DNA of 64,000 nt, taken from contig JAUXRX010000057.1 in assembly GCA_030681645.1 (NCBI GenBank), forward strand, positions 248,001 through 312,000. Reading direction: 5' to 3'. The notes below the pieces were generated by a model. It was not told the origin of the DNA. It did no database searches and was given only the letters and a program-made list of their open reading frames with translations. Below, one piece after another: positions 41,092-49,751 of this stretch. Each line of letters begins with the position of its first letter. Position 1 is the first letter of the stretch. A program made the translations under genes and the position numbers. The DNA is from Archangium sp. GTDB lineage: Bacteria; Myxococcota; Myxococcia; Myxococcales; Myxococcaceae.

Positions 41092-43005
41092 TCAGTCGGT
41101 GGCCATGTTGAACTCGATCACCGACTCTTCGCCGCCGGCGATCGTCACCATCTGCTTCTTCACCCGCGGCTTCGGCAGCGACGGATCTTCGAGCGTGCAC
41201 TGCACGGTGTGCTTCCCCGCGCTGAGCTCGACGTTCCACACCGCCACTGGACCGCCCGGCTGAGCCTTCCCGTCGACGGAGAGGCTGCAGAACGGTGGCG
41301 CGTTGACGTGCAGCTTCCCTTTCGCGGCCACCGCGGCGGGCGCAGGCACCGCCAGCGTCTTCGCTTCGCCAGCCTTCAGCTTCCACACCACTTTCTTCTC
41401 CACGCCCCCGGCGCGGACGATGATCGTGTGCTGCCCCGGCTCGAGCTCGAACTCCTGCGGAGTGCGGCCGACCCTCTTCCCGTCCACCAGCACGTCACCC
41501 TCGACGACCGAGGTGACGGTCACCTTCGCGGGGCGCAAGTCGGTCGGCATCGGGGCCTGCACCGCCGCGCCGGCATCCACCACCTCGGCGACGACCTCGG
41601 CCCCGGCATCGACGGCCGCCTCCGCTTCTCCCGCGTCGACCGGCGGAAAGACGAACGCCTCGATCTTCCCGGGGATCTCCACGCCGGCGTCGATGGCCAC
41701 CTCGCCGACCGGCTCCTTCACCCACGGCTGCCACAGCGCGAGCACGAGGCCGATGATCACCAGCGAGATCACCGCCAACGCGATCATCGGGCCCTTCGAG
41801 GGCGCGACTCCAGCGGCGTCCGTGGAGCGCTCCATGCCCCGCGACTCCGCTGGCACCGGCCCCGACTGCGACTTCACGGACTCGGACAGGAACGGCGTGG
41901 CCGGAGACTGCTTGGTGGGCCGCGACACCATCGGCTCGACCTCGAGCGGGGTGACCGCCGGCGTCTTCATGCTCGGCAGGGTCGAGGAGTAGCCCAGCTC
42001 GTCGAGCTTCGCGGCGCCAGCCGCCTTGTCCGGCAGCACCACCACGCCCGCGTCCGACACCGGCTGCTCCATCTCGGTGACCCGCTCCGGGTTCACCTCG
42101 CCCACGTCGGCGGCCACCACGCGGAAGAGGCGCAGCAGGTCGTCCTGCCCCACCACCTGCCGCTCGAGCGTGAGGAACTTCTCGAGATCCTCCTTGAGCG
42201 CCTGCGCGGTGGGGTAGCGCCCTTCGACTTCCATGTGCAGGCACCCGCCGAGGATCTGCCGCAGCGGCACGGGCACGTTGGGCCGCAGCTGCTCGATGGG
42301 GCGAATGCGGCCCGAGCGCGCCGCGTCGATTTGCTCGATCTCGGTGTTCCCGGGGATCGCGCGGACGTTGGTGAGCAGCTCGTACAGCACCAGCCCCAGC
42401 GCGTAGACGTCGACGCGGCGATCGATGATCTGCCCGGTGATCTGCTCGGGCGACATGTACGGGTACTTGCCCTTCACGAAGCCCGCCTGAGTGCGGTGCA
42501 TGGTGGTGGCGGCCTTGGCCACGCCGAAGTCGATCAGCTTCACCACGCCCTGCCGCGACAGGAGGATGTTGTGCGGGGTGACGTCGCGGTGAACGATGCC
42601 CAGCGGCACCCCGTTCTTGTCCTTCGCCTCGTGCGCGTAGTGCAGCGCCGCGGCCGCGTCGGCGACGATCCGCGCGCAGAGCTCGGGACCCATCAGCTCG
42701 CCGTGCCGCTCGTGCTCGAGGCTGATGGTCATCAGGTCGAAGCCGGGCACGTACTCCATGGCCAGGAAGTAGGCGCCCTTCACCTGGCCGAGGTCGGAGA
42801 TCTGCGCGATGCCCGGGTGGTGCAGCTGCGCGAGCAGCGACGCCTCGTCGAGGAACATGCGCACGAAGTCGGCGTTGCCGCACAGGTGCGGGTGCGGGCA
42901 CTTGAGCACGCACACGCCGTTGGGCCCCTTCGCCAGCCACACGTCGGCCATGCCGCCTGAGCCGATCTTCTTCTCGAGCGTGTACTTCCCGAGCTGCTGG
43001 GCCAT
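41092..43005 (-). CDS. serine/threonine protein kinase with C-terminal PEGA domain
   Basis: This protein of about 637 residues has an N-terminal kinase domain (glycine loop KKIGSGGMADVWLAKG; Lys in CVLKCPHPH; catalytic loop VHRDVTPHNILLS; DFG in LIDFGVAKAA; MSPEQITGQ). A transmembrane helix at about residues 400-422 (MIALAVISLVIIGLVLALW) follows, then an Asp/Ala-rich linker and a PEGA-type domain (GDVLVDGKRVGRTPQEFELE, GQHTIIVRA). The HRDVTP loop form is common in myxobacterial kinases. The PEGA end would face the periplasm or envelope. ATG 43005 places the glycine loop near residue 15. It is separated from marC by 30 bp and probably cotranscribed. Confidence 0.92.
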   Translation of the reverse strand: MAQQLGKYTLEKKIGSGGMADVWLAKGPNGVCVLKCPHPHLCGNADFVRMFLDEASLLAQLHHPGIAQISDLGQVKGAYFLAMEYVPGFDLMTISLEHERHGELMGPELCARIVADAAAALHYAHEAKDKNGVPLGIVHRDVTPHNILLSRQGVVKLIDFGVAKAATTMHRTQAGFVKGKYPYMSPEQITGQIIDRRVDVYALGLVLYELLTNVRAIPGNTEIEQIDAARSGRIRPIEQLRPNVPVPLRQILGGCLHMEVEGRYPTAQALKEDLEKFLTLERQVVGQDDLLRLFRVVAADVGEVNPERVTEMEQPVSDAGVVVLPDKAAGAAKLDELGYSSTLPSMKTPAVTPLEVEPMVSRPTKQSPATPFLSESVKSQSGPVPAESRGMERSTDAAGVAPSKGPMIALAVISLVIIGLVLALWQPWVKEPVGEVAIDAGVEIPGKIEAFVFPPVDAGEAEAAVDAGAEVVAEVVDAGAAVQAPMPTDLRPAKVTVTSVVEGDVLVDGKRVGRTPQEFELEPGQHTIIVRAGGVEKKVVWKLKAGEAKTLAVPAPAAVAAKGKLHVNAPPFCSLSVDGKAQPGGPVAVWNVELSAGKHTVQCTLEDPSLPKPRVKKQMVTIAGGEESVIEFNMATD

Positions 43006-43035
43006 GGGGTCCGGCCTAGTTACCACGACAGGGGC

Positions 43036-43659
43036 TCAGCCCTTCAACAACTCCCGACCGCCCTCGAAGACGAACTGCACGGCGATGGCCGCGAGGATGA
43101 GGCCGAAGATGCGCTCGAGGATGGCGATGCCCGTCTGCTTGAGCACCTTCTTCACCAGGTGCGCGTTGCGCAGGGTCATCCACGCGAGGAACATGGTGAC
43201 GACGATGGCGGCGATCACCACCATCGCCGCCTCCACGCCGGCGCCGTTCTGAGCCATCAGCACCATCACCGTGGCGATCGCGCCCGGGCCGGCGAGCAGC
43301 GGCATCGCCAGGGGGACGATGGCGATGTCTTCCTGCGCGCTGCCTTCTTCGGTCTCGGCGACGCTCGTCTTGGTGCCCGGACGCTGCGCCCGGAGCATGT
43401 CGAGCGCGGTGAGCATGAGCAGCAGGCCGCCCGCCACGCGGAAGGCCGCGAGCGTGACGCCGAAGACCTTGAACACCACGGTGCCGAACAGCGCGAAGAA
43501 GACGAGGATGCCTGTGGCCGTCACGCTCGCGCGCAGGGCCATGCCCCGGCACTTCTCGGGCGAGTCCTTCGCGGTCATCGCCACGAAGAGCGGCACCACG
43601 CCGATCGGGTCGACGATGAACAACACCGCCGGAAACGCGAGGGCGAAGGCCGTGAGCAT
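43036..43659 (-). CDS. MarC family integral membrane protein
   Basis: This protein of about 207 residues has six hydrophobic segments. The N-terminal LFIVDPIGVVPLFVAMT and the central VPLAMPLLAGPGAIATVMVL are the two signature regions of the MarC/UPF0056 family. MarC proteins are inner-membrane proteins of unknown function, once linked to multiple antibiotic resistance but not shown to be transporters. ATG 43659 is chosen; GTG 43662 is possible. It follows the glycosyltransferase gene by 4 nt. Confidence 0.88.
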   Translation of the reverse strand: MLTAFALAFPAVLFIVDPIGVVPLFVAMTAKDSPEKCRGMALRASVTATGILVFFALFGTVVFKVFGVTLAAFRVAGGLLLMLTALDMLRAQRPGTKTSVAETEEGSAQEDIAIVPLAMPLLAGPGAIATVMVLMAQNGAGVEAAMVVIAAIVVTMFLAWMTLRNAHLVKKVLKQTGIAILERIFGLILAAIAVQFVFEGGRELLKG

Positions 43660-43663
43660 CACG

Positions 43664-44368
43664 TCACACGGTGAAGCGGAGCTTCCACACCATCGTCACC
43701 GCCTCGAGGAAGATCTTCCGGCTCATCTTCGACTGACCGACGCGGCGGTCCTCGAAGACGATCGGCACTTCCTTCACGGTGAAGCCCTTCTTCAAGGCGC
43801 GGTAGGTGAGCTCGATCTGAAACGCGTAGCCGCTCGACTGCACCGCGTCGAGGTCGATGGCCTCGAGCACGCGGCGGTTGAAGCACTTGAAGCCGCCGGT
43901 GAGGTCCCTCACCTTCACCCCGAGAATGCTGCGCGCGTAGAGCGAGCCGCCCTGGCTGATGAGCTGCCGGCTCACGCCCCAGTTCACCGTGCCGCCCCCC
44001 TCGACGTAGCGGCTGCCCAGCGCGATGTCGGCGCCGTTGACCGCGGTGTCGATGAGCCCGGGCAGGTACCGGGGGTCGTGGCTGAAGTCGGCGTCCATCT
44101 CGATCACGTACTGGTAGGCGTGCTCGAGCGCCCAGCGGAAGGCGTGCAGGTAGGCGCGCCCCAGGCCCTGCTTCTTCTCGCGGTGGAGCACCTTGATGCG
44201 CGGCTCCTTCGCGGCGAGCTCGTCGGCGAGCTGGCCCGTGCCGTCGGGGCTGTTGTCGTCCACCACCAGAATGTCGACGCGCTGGTCGGCCTTGAGCACG
44301 GCCTCGGTGATGGGGCCGAGGTTGTCGCGTTCGTTGTACGTGGGGATGATGACGAGAGCCGGGTTCAT
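43664..44368 (-). CDS. polyprenol-phosphate mannosyltransferase-like GT2 glycosyltransferase
   Basis: This 234-residue family 2 glycosyltransferase begins NPALVIIPTYNERDNLGPI and has VDDNSPDGTGQLAD, the DxD-like VIEMDADFSHDPRYLP, GSRYVEGGGTVNWGVSRQLI and DLTGGFKCFNRRVLE. These match dolichol/polyprenol monophosphomannose synthase catalytic domains without the C-terminal membrane domain. The product would be a polyprenyl-phosphate sugar donor for protein or lipid glycosylation. ATG 44368 fits the family N-terminus; a longer start at 44413 adds 15 unconserved residues. It is the first gene of a likely operon with marC and the kinase. Confidence 0.9.
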   Translation of the reverse strand: MNPALVIIPTYNERDNLGPITEAVLKADQRVDILVVDDNSPDGTGQLADELAAKEPRIKVLHREKKQGLGRAYLHAFRWALEHAYQYVIEMDADFSHDPRYLPGLIDTAVNGADIALGSRYVEGGGTVNWGVSRQLISQGGSLYARSILGVKVRDLTGGFKCFNRRVLEAIDLDAVQSSGYAFQIELTYRALKKGFTVKEVPIVFEDRRVGQSKMSRKIFLEAVTMVWKLRFTV

Positions 44369-44943
44369 GACGGCGCCGCGTGTAGCACGGCGCTGCGAAA
44401 CTGGAACCGTCACGGAGCCAGGAAGAAAGCCGATGGAAGACCTGCCCCCGAGCCCTCTGGCTCATCGAGGCCGAGCACGCGTGTGCTGATTCCGGCGAGG
44501 CGAACCCGCTCGGCCGACGCACGGACAGGGCGTGGTGTTCAGGGCTGCGTTTGGTTGCACGACCCGAACTGGCCACTCGCTGCGGGCGCTCGTTCACTCT
44601 TTCAGCGAAGCGATGTGATGGTGAGCGTCGAGGCGGTTGTGGTCCGGGCCCGGTCCGCGTCCTCGGGCCACTATGACGGAATGCAGGTCGATGGCTCGCT
44701 GACCTTCATCTCGACAATGGATCTACCCAAAATGAACCGTCCCGGCGTGCTTCAGCGAAAGAAACCCCTCCTGGACTGCACCAATCTGGAGCGATTTCTC
44801 GTCGAAACGTCGGTCACTGCGCGAGCGACCGACATCCCGTCATAGGAGAGCGCGAAGAAAGACCGAGGGGCTTGCCGCCGCCGCCCCCTGACGGGCGCAC
44901 TTCCTGCCCGGCGCTGTAGAAACGAACGTGCAGACCCCAGACG

Positions 44944-44967
44944 GCGGAACATCTGGCGGCGCATCGA
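44944..44967. repeat. direct repeat of the rodA 3' end (left copy)
   Basis: These 24 nt are identical to 45938-45961, which encodes the last codons of rodA (SMRRQMFR). The two copies bracket 970 bp that hold one gene. This is the pattern of an insertion that duplicated its target at a gene 3' end. Confidence 0.8.
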
Positions 44968-45062
44968 CACGGGTCGTGTGGGCTGGGGCTCGAGCGGCTC
45001 GCGCACGACCTTCGGACGGCGTTCCCTACATGCGCTCCGGCGGCCTGGCCCGACCCGGAATC

Positions 45063-45085
45063 TTGTGCAGCAGACTGCTGCACAA
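45063..45085. repeat. perfect 23-bp palindrome
   Basis: The two 11-nt arms (ttgtgcagcag / ctgctgcacaa) are exact reverse complements around a single A. It lies within the rodA-flanked insertion, 104 bp before the cargo gene. A dimeric regulator site or a recombination-related site is possible. Confidence 0.75.
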
Positions 45086-45188
45086 TTGCGCTGGTTCCAC
45101 CTCCTCCAAGAAGCGGACCAGGCAACTGGCTCAGGCCTCTCGCATGTGTGGTCTCGAGCCATTGCGCTGCGTGGTATGTGCGCTGAAA

Positions 45189-45920
45189 ATGCGAAGTCCT
45201 CTGAGCCGGTACCTTGCTGGCGAACATGCGGCGGTCTGGCAAGAGCTTGGAACCGACGCGCTAGCAGATCACCTTCGAGACGATGCCGATGCCGTTGCCA
45301 CGGAGACGATGCGCCGGGTGCGCACCAACCTTGATCTTCTGGTCGAACGGCTCAGCGTCGAGGGCTTCCGCTTCGCCAACCCGCCAACACCCAAGACCCA
45401 GAACGCGGATGGCAGGTATGCGTGCGTTCGAGCACTGCCCACAAGAAACACCGACCAACTCATTCACAAGATCGAAAGCACTGCGGGCGCAATGCCTGTC
45501 TCGGTCAAGGCCTTCTACCGAGAGGTCGGCGCCGTCAACCTCTCGGGCGCCCTGGATGATGCGCTGACAGCAGCAACTGACCCGCTCATGGTGAGCCCGC
45601 TCGAATATCTGCCTGACGCCTGGGATGAGTGGATGGAGTACCCCAGGGACGAGCGAGAAGAAGACCCCTTCGCTTGGGAATTCGCGCCTGATGGGCTTCA
45701 CAAAAACGATGTTTCGGGCGGCGCACCGTTTCGGATTGTCCTGCCCGCGCCCGGTGCCGATGGTCTGGTCGAGGAGGAGAACTGGGGCACCGTGTCGTTC
45801 GTCTCGTACCTCCGCACGACCCTGCAATGGGCGGGGTTCCCAGGCCTGCGCCACCGCTCAGGACTCGACAGGCACGAGAACCTGGTCTCGAGGCTGACAG
45901 TGGGCTTCCAGCCCTTCTGA
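45189..45920 (+). CDS. hypothetical protein, possibly SUKH/immunity-like
   Basis: About 243 residues from ATG 45189. The N-terminal part is helical and charged (ALADHLRDDADAVATETMRR). The middle (MPVSVKAFYREVGAVNLSG, about 98-116) resembles the P.s...FY...G motif of SMI1/KNR4 (SUKH) proteins. The C-terminal part (APDGLHKNDVSGGAPFRI, GTVSFVSYLRTTLQWAGFPG) matches a family of hypothetical bacterial proteins I recall, without known function. It lacks a partner toxin. The longer open frame from 44928 crosses the left direct repeat and is rejected. It is carried between direct repeats of the rodA 3' end, suggesting transfer. Confidence 0.6.
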   Translation: MRSPLSRYLAGEHAAVWQELGTDALADHLRDDADAVATETMRRVRTNLDLLVERLSVEGFRFANPPTPKTQNADGRYACVRALPTRNTDQLIHKIESTAGAMPVSVKAFYREVGAVNLSGALDDALTAATDPLMVSPLEYLPDAWDEWMEYPRDEREEDPFAWEFAPDGLHKNDVSGGAPFRIVLPAPGADGLVEEENWGTVSFVSYLRTTLQWAGFPGLRHRSGLDRHENLVSRLTVGFQPF

Positions 45921-45931
45921 TTCTCGTCACG

Positions 45932-47092
45932 TCAGCCGCGGAACATCTGGCGGCGCATCGAGACGTTCACCAGCAGGCCGATGCCGATCATCACGCTCAC
46001 CATCGAGCTGCCGCCGTAGCTCATCAGCGGCAGGGTGATGCCCGTGATGGGGAGCAAGCCCGTCACCATCCCGATGTTCTCGAACACCTGCCAGAAGATC
46101 ATCGCGCAGATGCCTACGGCGACGAACGCGCCGTAGCGTTCCTTCGCTGTCAGCGCCACCCCCAGTCCACCGAGCAGCAGCACCCCGTACAGGACGAGCA
46201 GCATCAGGCAGCGCGCGAAGCCCTGCTCTTCCGCGAAGACGCTGAAGATGAAGTCGGTGTGCTGCTCGGGCAGGTAGCGAAGGCCCGTCTGCGTGCCTTC
46301 CTTCCAGCCCTTGCCCGACCAGCCGCCGCTGCCCACGGCGATCTTCGACTGCATCGCGTGGTAGCCGGTGCCCTTCAGATCGCTGGTCGGGTCGAGCCAG
46401 CCCGAGATGCGCGCGTCCTGGTGTTTCTTGAGCTTGTGCCGCAGCACGGTGAAGCGCGTCTCGTCCGGCTGCTCGCGGATGTAGTCGTTCCACAGCACCC
46501 CGAAGCTGAGCGCGCAGATGAGCCCGAAGGCGATCGACACCGGCAGCGTCGGCTTGCTGAACAAGATGATGGTCACCGCGGTGAAGACCATCATCAGCGC
46601 CGTGCCCAGGTCGGGCTGCACCAGCACCAGCGCGGTGGGGAACAGCGCGATCACCCCGGCCGGAATCAGCCGCAGGAAGCCCTGGGCGGGCTGGTTGGGC
46701 CGATCATCGTCGTGGAAGTACTTCGCCAGCATCAGCACCATGCCCAGCTTCATGAACTCGGCGGGCTGAACGCGGAACGGCCCCAGCACGAACCAGCTCT
46801 CGGCGCCCTTCGCGGTGTGGCCGAACCACTTGAGCGCGATCAGCGCGCCGATGTTGAGCAGGTAGAGCGGCACCGTGGCGCGCTGAATGAAGCGGTAGTC
46901 GAGCAGCGAGATCGCCACCACCAGCGAGATGCCCACGCCGAGGTACAGCAGCTGGCTCGTCCACACCGGCGAGCTGGGAGGCCGCGACGCCGAGGCGAGG
47001 TTGTAGATGCCCACCGCGGCCGTCATCAGCACCCCGATGACCAGCACCCAGGGCACGTTCGCGGTCGCGCGCTGTTCGACCCGCAGCTCCAT
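45932..47092 (-). CDS. rodA: rod-shape peptidoglycan glycosyltransferase RodA
   Basis: This 386-residue SEDS protein has about ten membrane helices. It contains the conserved FVLGPFRVQPAEFMKLGMVL, LVQPDLGTALM, the catalytic-loop region SGWSGKGWKEGTQ with LPEQHTDFIFSVFAEEQGF, and LPITGITLPLMSYGGSSMVS. RodA polymerises lipid II during elongation together with PBP2. Its ATG overlaps the mrdA stop by 1 bp. The last codons are duplicated at 44944-44967. Confidence 0.95.
   Translation of the reverse strand: MELRVEQRATANVPWVLVIGVLMTAAVGIYNLASASRPPSSPVWTSQLLYLGVGISLVVAISLLDYRFIQRATVPLYLLNIGALIALKWFGHTAKGAESWFVLGPFRVQPAEFMKLGMVLMLAKYFHDDDRPNQPAQGFLRLIPAGVIALFPTALVLVQPDLGTALMMVFTAVTIILFSKPTLPVSIAFGLICALSFGVLWNDYIREQPDETRFTVLRHKLKKHQDARISGWLDPTSDLKGTGYHAMQSKIAVGSGGWSGKGWKEGTQTGLRYLPEQHTDFIFSVFAEEQGFARCLMLLVLYGVLLLGGLGVALTAKERYGAFVAVGICAMIFWQVFENIGMVTGLLPITGITLPLMSYGGSSMVSVMIGIGLLVNVSMRRQMFRG
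45938..45961. repeat. direct repeat of the rodA 3' end (right copy, in rodA)
   Basis: The functional copy of the 24-nt repeat; it covers the last eight rodA codons. See 44944-44967. Confidence 0.8.
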
Positions 47093-49251
47093 CAGTGCGC
47101 TCCTTCATCGGGCGGCGGCGCGGCGGGCTCATCTGGTGAGACGCGCACCGGCGGCGGCGCCACGTCGGGCGGAGGCGGCGCAGGGGTCGAGGCCATGGTC
47201 GGCTTCGGCTCCAGTCCCGCGCCCACGTCACGCGCCGGCTCGGGCGCCGGCTGCTGGGCCAGACCCGTGCCCACGGGATCGCCGGGCGGTTCCAGCGGCG
47301 GCGCGAGGATCGGCGCCGCCTTCAGCGCGGGCGCCGGCTTCGGCGGCTGGTACTCGAGCCCGAACGCCTCGCCGTCGATGCGCTTCAACTCGAAGTACTT
47401 CTTGATCACCGCCATCGCCGCGGGCGCCGCGTCCGAGCCGCCGTGGCCGCCGTGCTCGTTGAGCACCACCACCGAGATCTCCGGATCCTCCGCCGGGGCG
47501 AAGGCCGCGAACCAGGCGTGGTCGCGTTCCCAGTACGACATCTGCTCTTTCTTCACGCGCACCGCGCCGAGCCGCGACACCTGCGCGGTCCCCGTCTTCC
47601 CTGCGACGTGCACCTCGAGGAGCCGGCTGCGGAACGCCGTGCCCCCGGGCTCGTTCACCACCGAGCTGAGCGCGTCGAGCATGATGGCGTGCTGCTCGGG
47701 CGTCATCGGCACGTCGCGCACCAGCTTCGGCCCGAACTGCTCGAGCACCTGTCCCTCGGGCGTCTCGATGCGCTCGACCAGCTGCGGCTGGTACACGTGC
47801 CCGCCGTTGCCGATGGCCGCGTAGACCACCGCGAGCTGCAGCGGCGTCACGTTCACGTCGCCCTGCCCGATGGCCGTGTTGAGGGCCATGCCCTTGGTGT
47901 AGCCGCCGGGGGTCACCTTGTCGTGGTACGCGGTGTCGGGCATCACGCCGGGCACTTCGGCGGCGACCTCGAAGTTGGTGACGTGGCCCAGCCCCAGCGC
48001 CTTGCCCACGTTGGCGATGGCGTCGATGCCGATCACGTCGGACACCCGGTAGAAGTAGGTGTCGCAGCTCCACTGGATCGCCTGCTTCGCGTGCACCAGG
48101 CCGTGACCGCTCTCCTTGTGACAGCGCCAGCGCCGCGAGCCGAGCTGGTAGCCGCCGCCGCACGTCACCGGCGTCTGCGCGGTGAAGGCGCCCGACTGCA
48201 GGGCCGCCAGCAACGACACCACCTTGAAGGTCGAGCCAGGGCTGTAGTGCTCGGCACCCGCGCGGAACACCATCGGCTGCAGCGGATCTTTGTTGAGCTG
48301 CACCAGGCGCTGCGACGAGACACGGCCGGTCATCTCGTTGGGATCGAACGAGGGCCGGCTCACCATCGCGCGCACGAAGCCCGTCTTCGAGTCGAGCACC
48401 ACCACCGAGCCGGCGGTGCCGGTGAAGGCGCGCTCGGCTTCGGACTGGAGGCGGGCGTCGATGGAGAGCACCAGGTTGCGGCCCGGCTGCGGCGGCACCT
48501 CGTCACGCTTGAGCACGTTGCCGTTCTTGTCGCGCATCACCTCGCCGCGCGCGTTCACCACTTCCTTCACCCAGCCGTCGCGGCCGCGCAGCACCTGCTC
48601 GTAGGCGCGCTCCACGCCGCGGCGCCCGGTGTAGTCGCCCATCGCGTAGGGCGGCCGCTCCACGGTGGGGCCGCCGTTGAGCTTCGCCAGCTCGTCGCTG
48701 GTGACCTCGTTCATGTACCCGAGCACGTGGGCCAGCGCGGCGCCCGAGCGGTAATGGCGGTGCGGCACGGGCTCGAGGTCGACTCCCGGCAGTTGAAAGC
48801 GGTGCGCGTTGACGAGGTCGAACTCGTCGCGGGTCACGTCCACCTGCACCACGATCTGCTGGTAGCGCTGCGGGCCGCGGGCGAACTTCACCATCTCGAT
48901 CACGTGCGCCAGCTGAACCTCGTCCCACGCGAGCAGCGACTGCAGCCTGGGGATCACCTCGGCCACGCACTTCTGACAGAACGCCGGGGTGATGAAGATG
49001 TCGAGGCTGGGCCGCGCGTCGACCAGCACCTCGCCGCGGCGATCACGAATGAGCCCGCGCGGCGCACGCACCCGGGTGTCCTTGAACTCGTTGTCCACCG
49101 AGAGCGCGAGGAACTCCTCGTAGCGCACCACCATCAACCGGTAGAGGTTGACCGCCAGCACCAGCAGCCCGAGCAGGAAGAAGCCGCCCACCATGAAGAT
49201 GCGGGGGCGCAGCTCCTTCGGTTCCTTCGCGGTGCCGAGGCCGATCCTCAT
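47092..49251 (-). CDS. mrdA: penicillin-binding protein 2 (elongation transpeptidase)
   Basis: This 719-residue protein starts with a cytoplasmic stretch and one membrane helix (IFMVGGFFLLGLLVLAVNLY), a pedestal/dimerisation domain and a transpeptidase domain with the catalytic serine motif STFK (about residue 340), SCD in the SxN position (about 395) and KTGTA (about residue 551). A Pro-rich C-terminal tail of about 90 residues is longer than in E. coli PBP2. It cross-links peptidoglycan for cell elongation with RodA. Start and stop overlap neighbours (ATGA with mreD, TGATG with rodA), so it is part of the mreC-mreD-mrdA-rodA operon. Confidence 0.95.
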   Translation of the reverse strand: MRIGLGTAKEPKELRPRIFMVGGFFLLGLLVLAVNLYRLMVVRYEEFLALSVDNEFKDTRVRAPRGLIRDRRGEVLVDARPSLDIFITPAFCQKCVAEVIPRLQSLLAWDEVQLAHVIEMVKFARGPQRYQQIVVQVDVTRDEFDLVNAHRFQLPGVDLEPVPHRHYRSGAALAHVLGYMNEVTSDELAKLNGGPTVERPPYAMGDYTGRRGVERAYEQVLRGRDGWVKEVVNARGEVMRDKNGNVLKRDEVPPQPGRNLVLSIDARLQSEAERAFTGTAGSVVVLDSKTGFVRAMVSRPSFDPNEMTGRVSSQRLVQLNKDPLQPMVFRAGAEHYSPGSTFKVVSLLAALQSGAFTAQTPVTCGGGYQLGSRRWRCHKESGHGLVHAKQAIQWSCDTYFYRVSDVIGIDAIANVGKALGLGHVTNFEVAAEVPGVMPDTAYHDKVTPGGYTKGMALNTAIGQGDVNVTPLQLAVVYAAIGNGGHVYQPQLVERIETPEGQVLEQFGPKLVRDVPMTPEQHAIMLDALSSVVNEPGGTAFRSRLLEVHVAGKTGTAQVSRLGAVRVKKEQMSYWERDHAWFAAFAPAEDPEISVVVLNEHGGHGGSDAAPAAMAVIKKYFELKRIDGEAFGLEYQPPKPAPALKAAPILAPPLEPPGDPVGTGLAQQPAPEPARDVGAGLEPKPTMASTPAPPPPDVAPPPVRVSPDEPAAPPPDEGAH

Positions 49252-49751
49252 CGCAAGATCCCCGGCTCAGGCCGCTCACCCGGCTCGATCTTCTTGAGCA
49301 GCGGCCACATGGCCAGACCAGCGAGCGTCGTCAGGAGCACCTGCAACGGAACGCCCGAGAGCGAGAGCACATGCCCGCTGCCGGCCGCCGAGGTGAGCCA
49401 GCTGAAGAACACGGCGAGCACCGCGTGGCCCAGCGTCGCCACCGCGATCAGCAGCGCGTAGGGCCCGCGGCTGCGCGTGTCGACCACCACGCCGGCCGCC
49501 CGAACGAGCAGGAACACCAGCACCGCCAGCGCGGGGTAGAGCCCGGTGGGCCGCCCGGTGAAGACGTCGAGCAGGTAGCCGACGGAGAAGGCGGAGAACG
49601 CCCCCTCGATGGTGGTGCAGCGCAGCGCCGCGTAGACCACCAGGGCCAGGCCCACGTCGATGCGCGTCACCTCGAAGCCGAAGGTCTTCACCAGCACCGA
49701 TTCCACGGAGAGCAGCAGCAGCGCGAGCAGGGAGAAGCCGAGGAACTTCAT
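49248..49751 (-). CDS. mreD: rod-shape-determining protein MreD
   Basis: This 167-residue protein has five to six membrane helices (FSLLALLLLSVESVLVKTFG, DVGLALVVYAALRC, FSVGYLLDVFTGRPTGLYP, LVFLLVRAAGVVVDTRSRG). The YLLDVFTGRPTGLYPAL block is typical of MreD. It bridges MreC and the elongation machinery in the inner membrane. ATG 49751 overlaps the mreC stop by 4 bp. A much longer open frame reading upstream into mreC is a shadow. Confidence 0.88.
   Translation of the reverse strand: MKFLGFSLLALLLLSVESVLVKTFGFEVTRIDVGLALVVYAALRCTTIEGAFSAFSVGYLLDVFTGRPTGLYPALAVLVFLLVRAAGVVVDTRSRGPYALLIAVATLGHAVLAVFFSWLTSAAGSGHVLSLSGVPLQVLLTTLAGLAMWPLLKKIEPGERPEPGILR

Larger units (their letters stand above)
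44369..45188. other. 820-bp region with no clear gene
   Basis: It contains a copy of the rodA 3' end (44944-44967) and a 23-bp palindrome (45063-45085). A 75-codon plus-strand frame (44618-44845) has fairly GC-rich third positions but no ribosome binding site or recognisable product, and is left uncalled. Base composition is lower in GC than in flanking genes. Confidence 0.5.

Noticed and set aside
44618..44845. 75-codon plus-strand frame
   Set aside because: No ribosome binding site, no recognised product, and it lies in a region disturbed by the rodA-end duplication.
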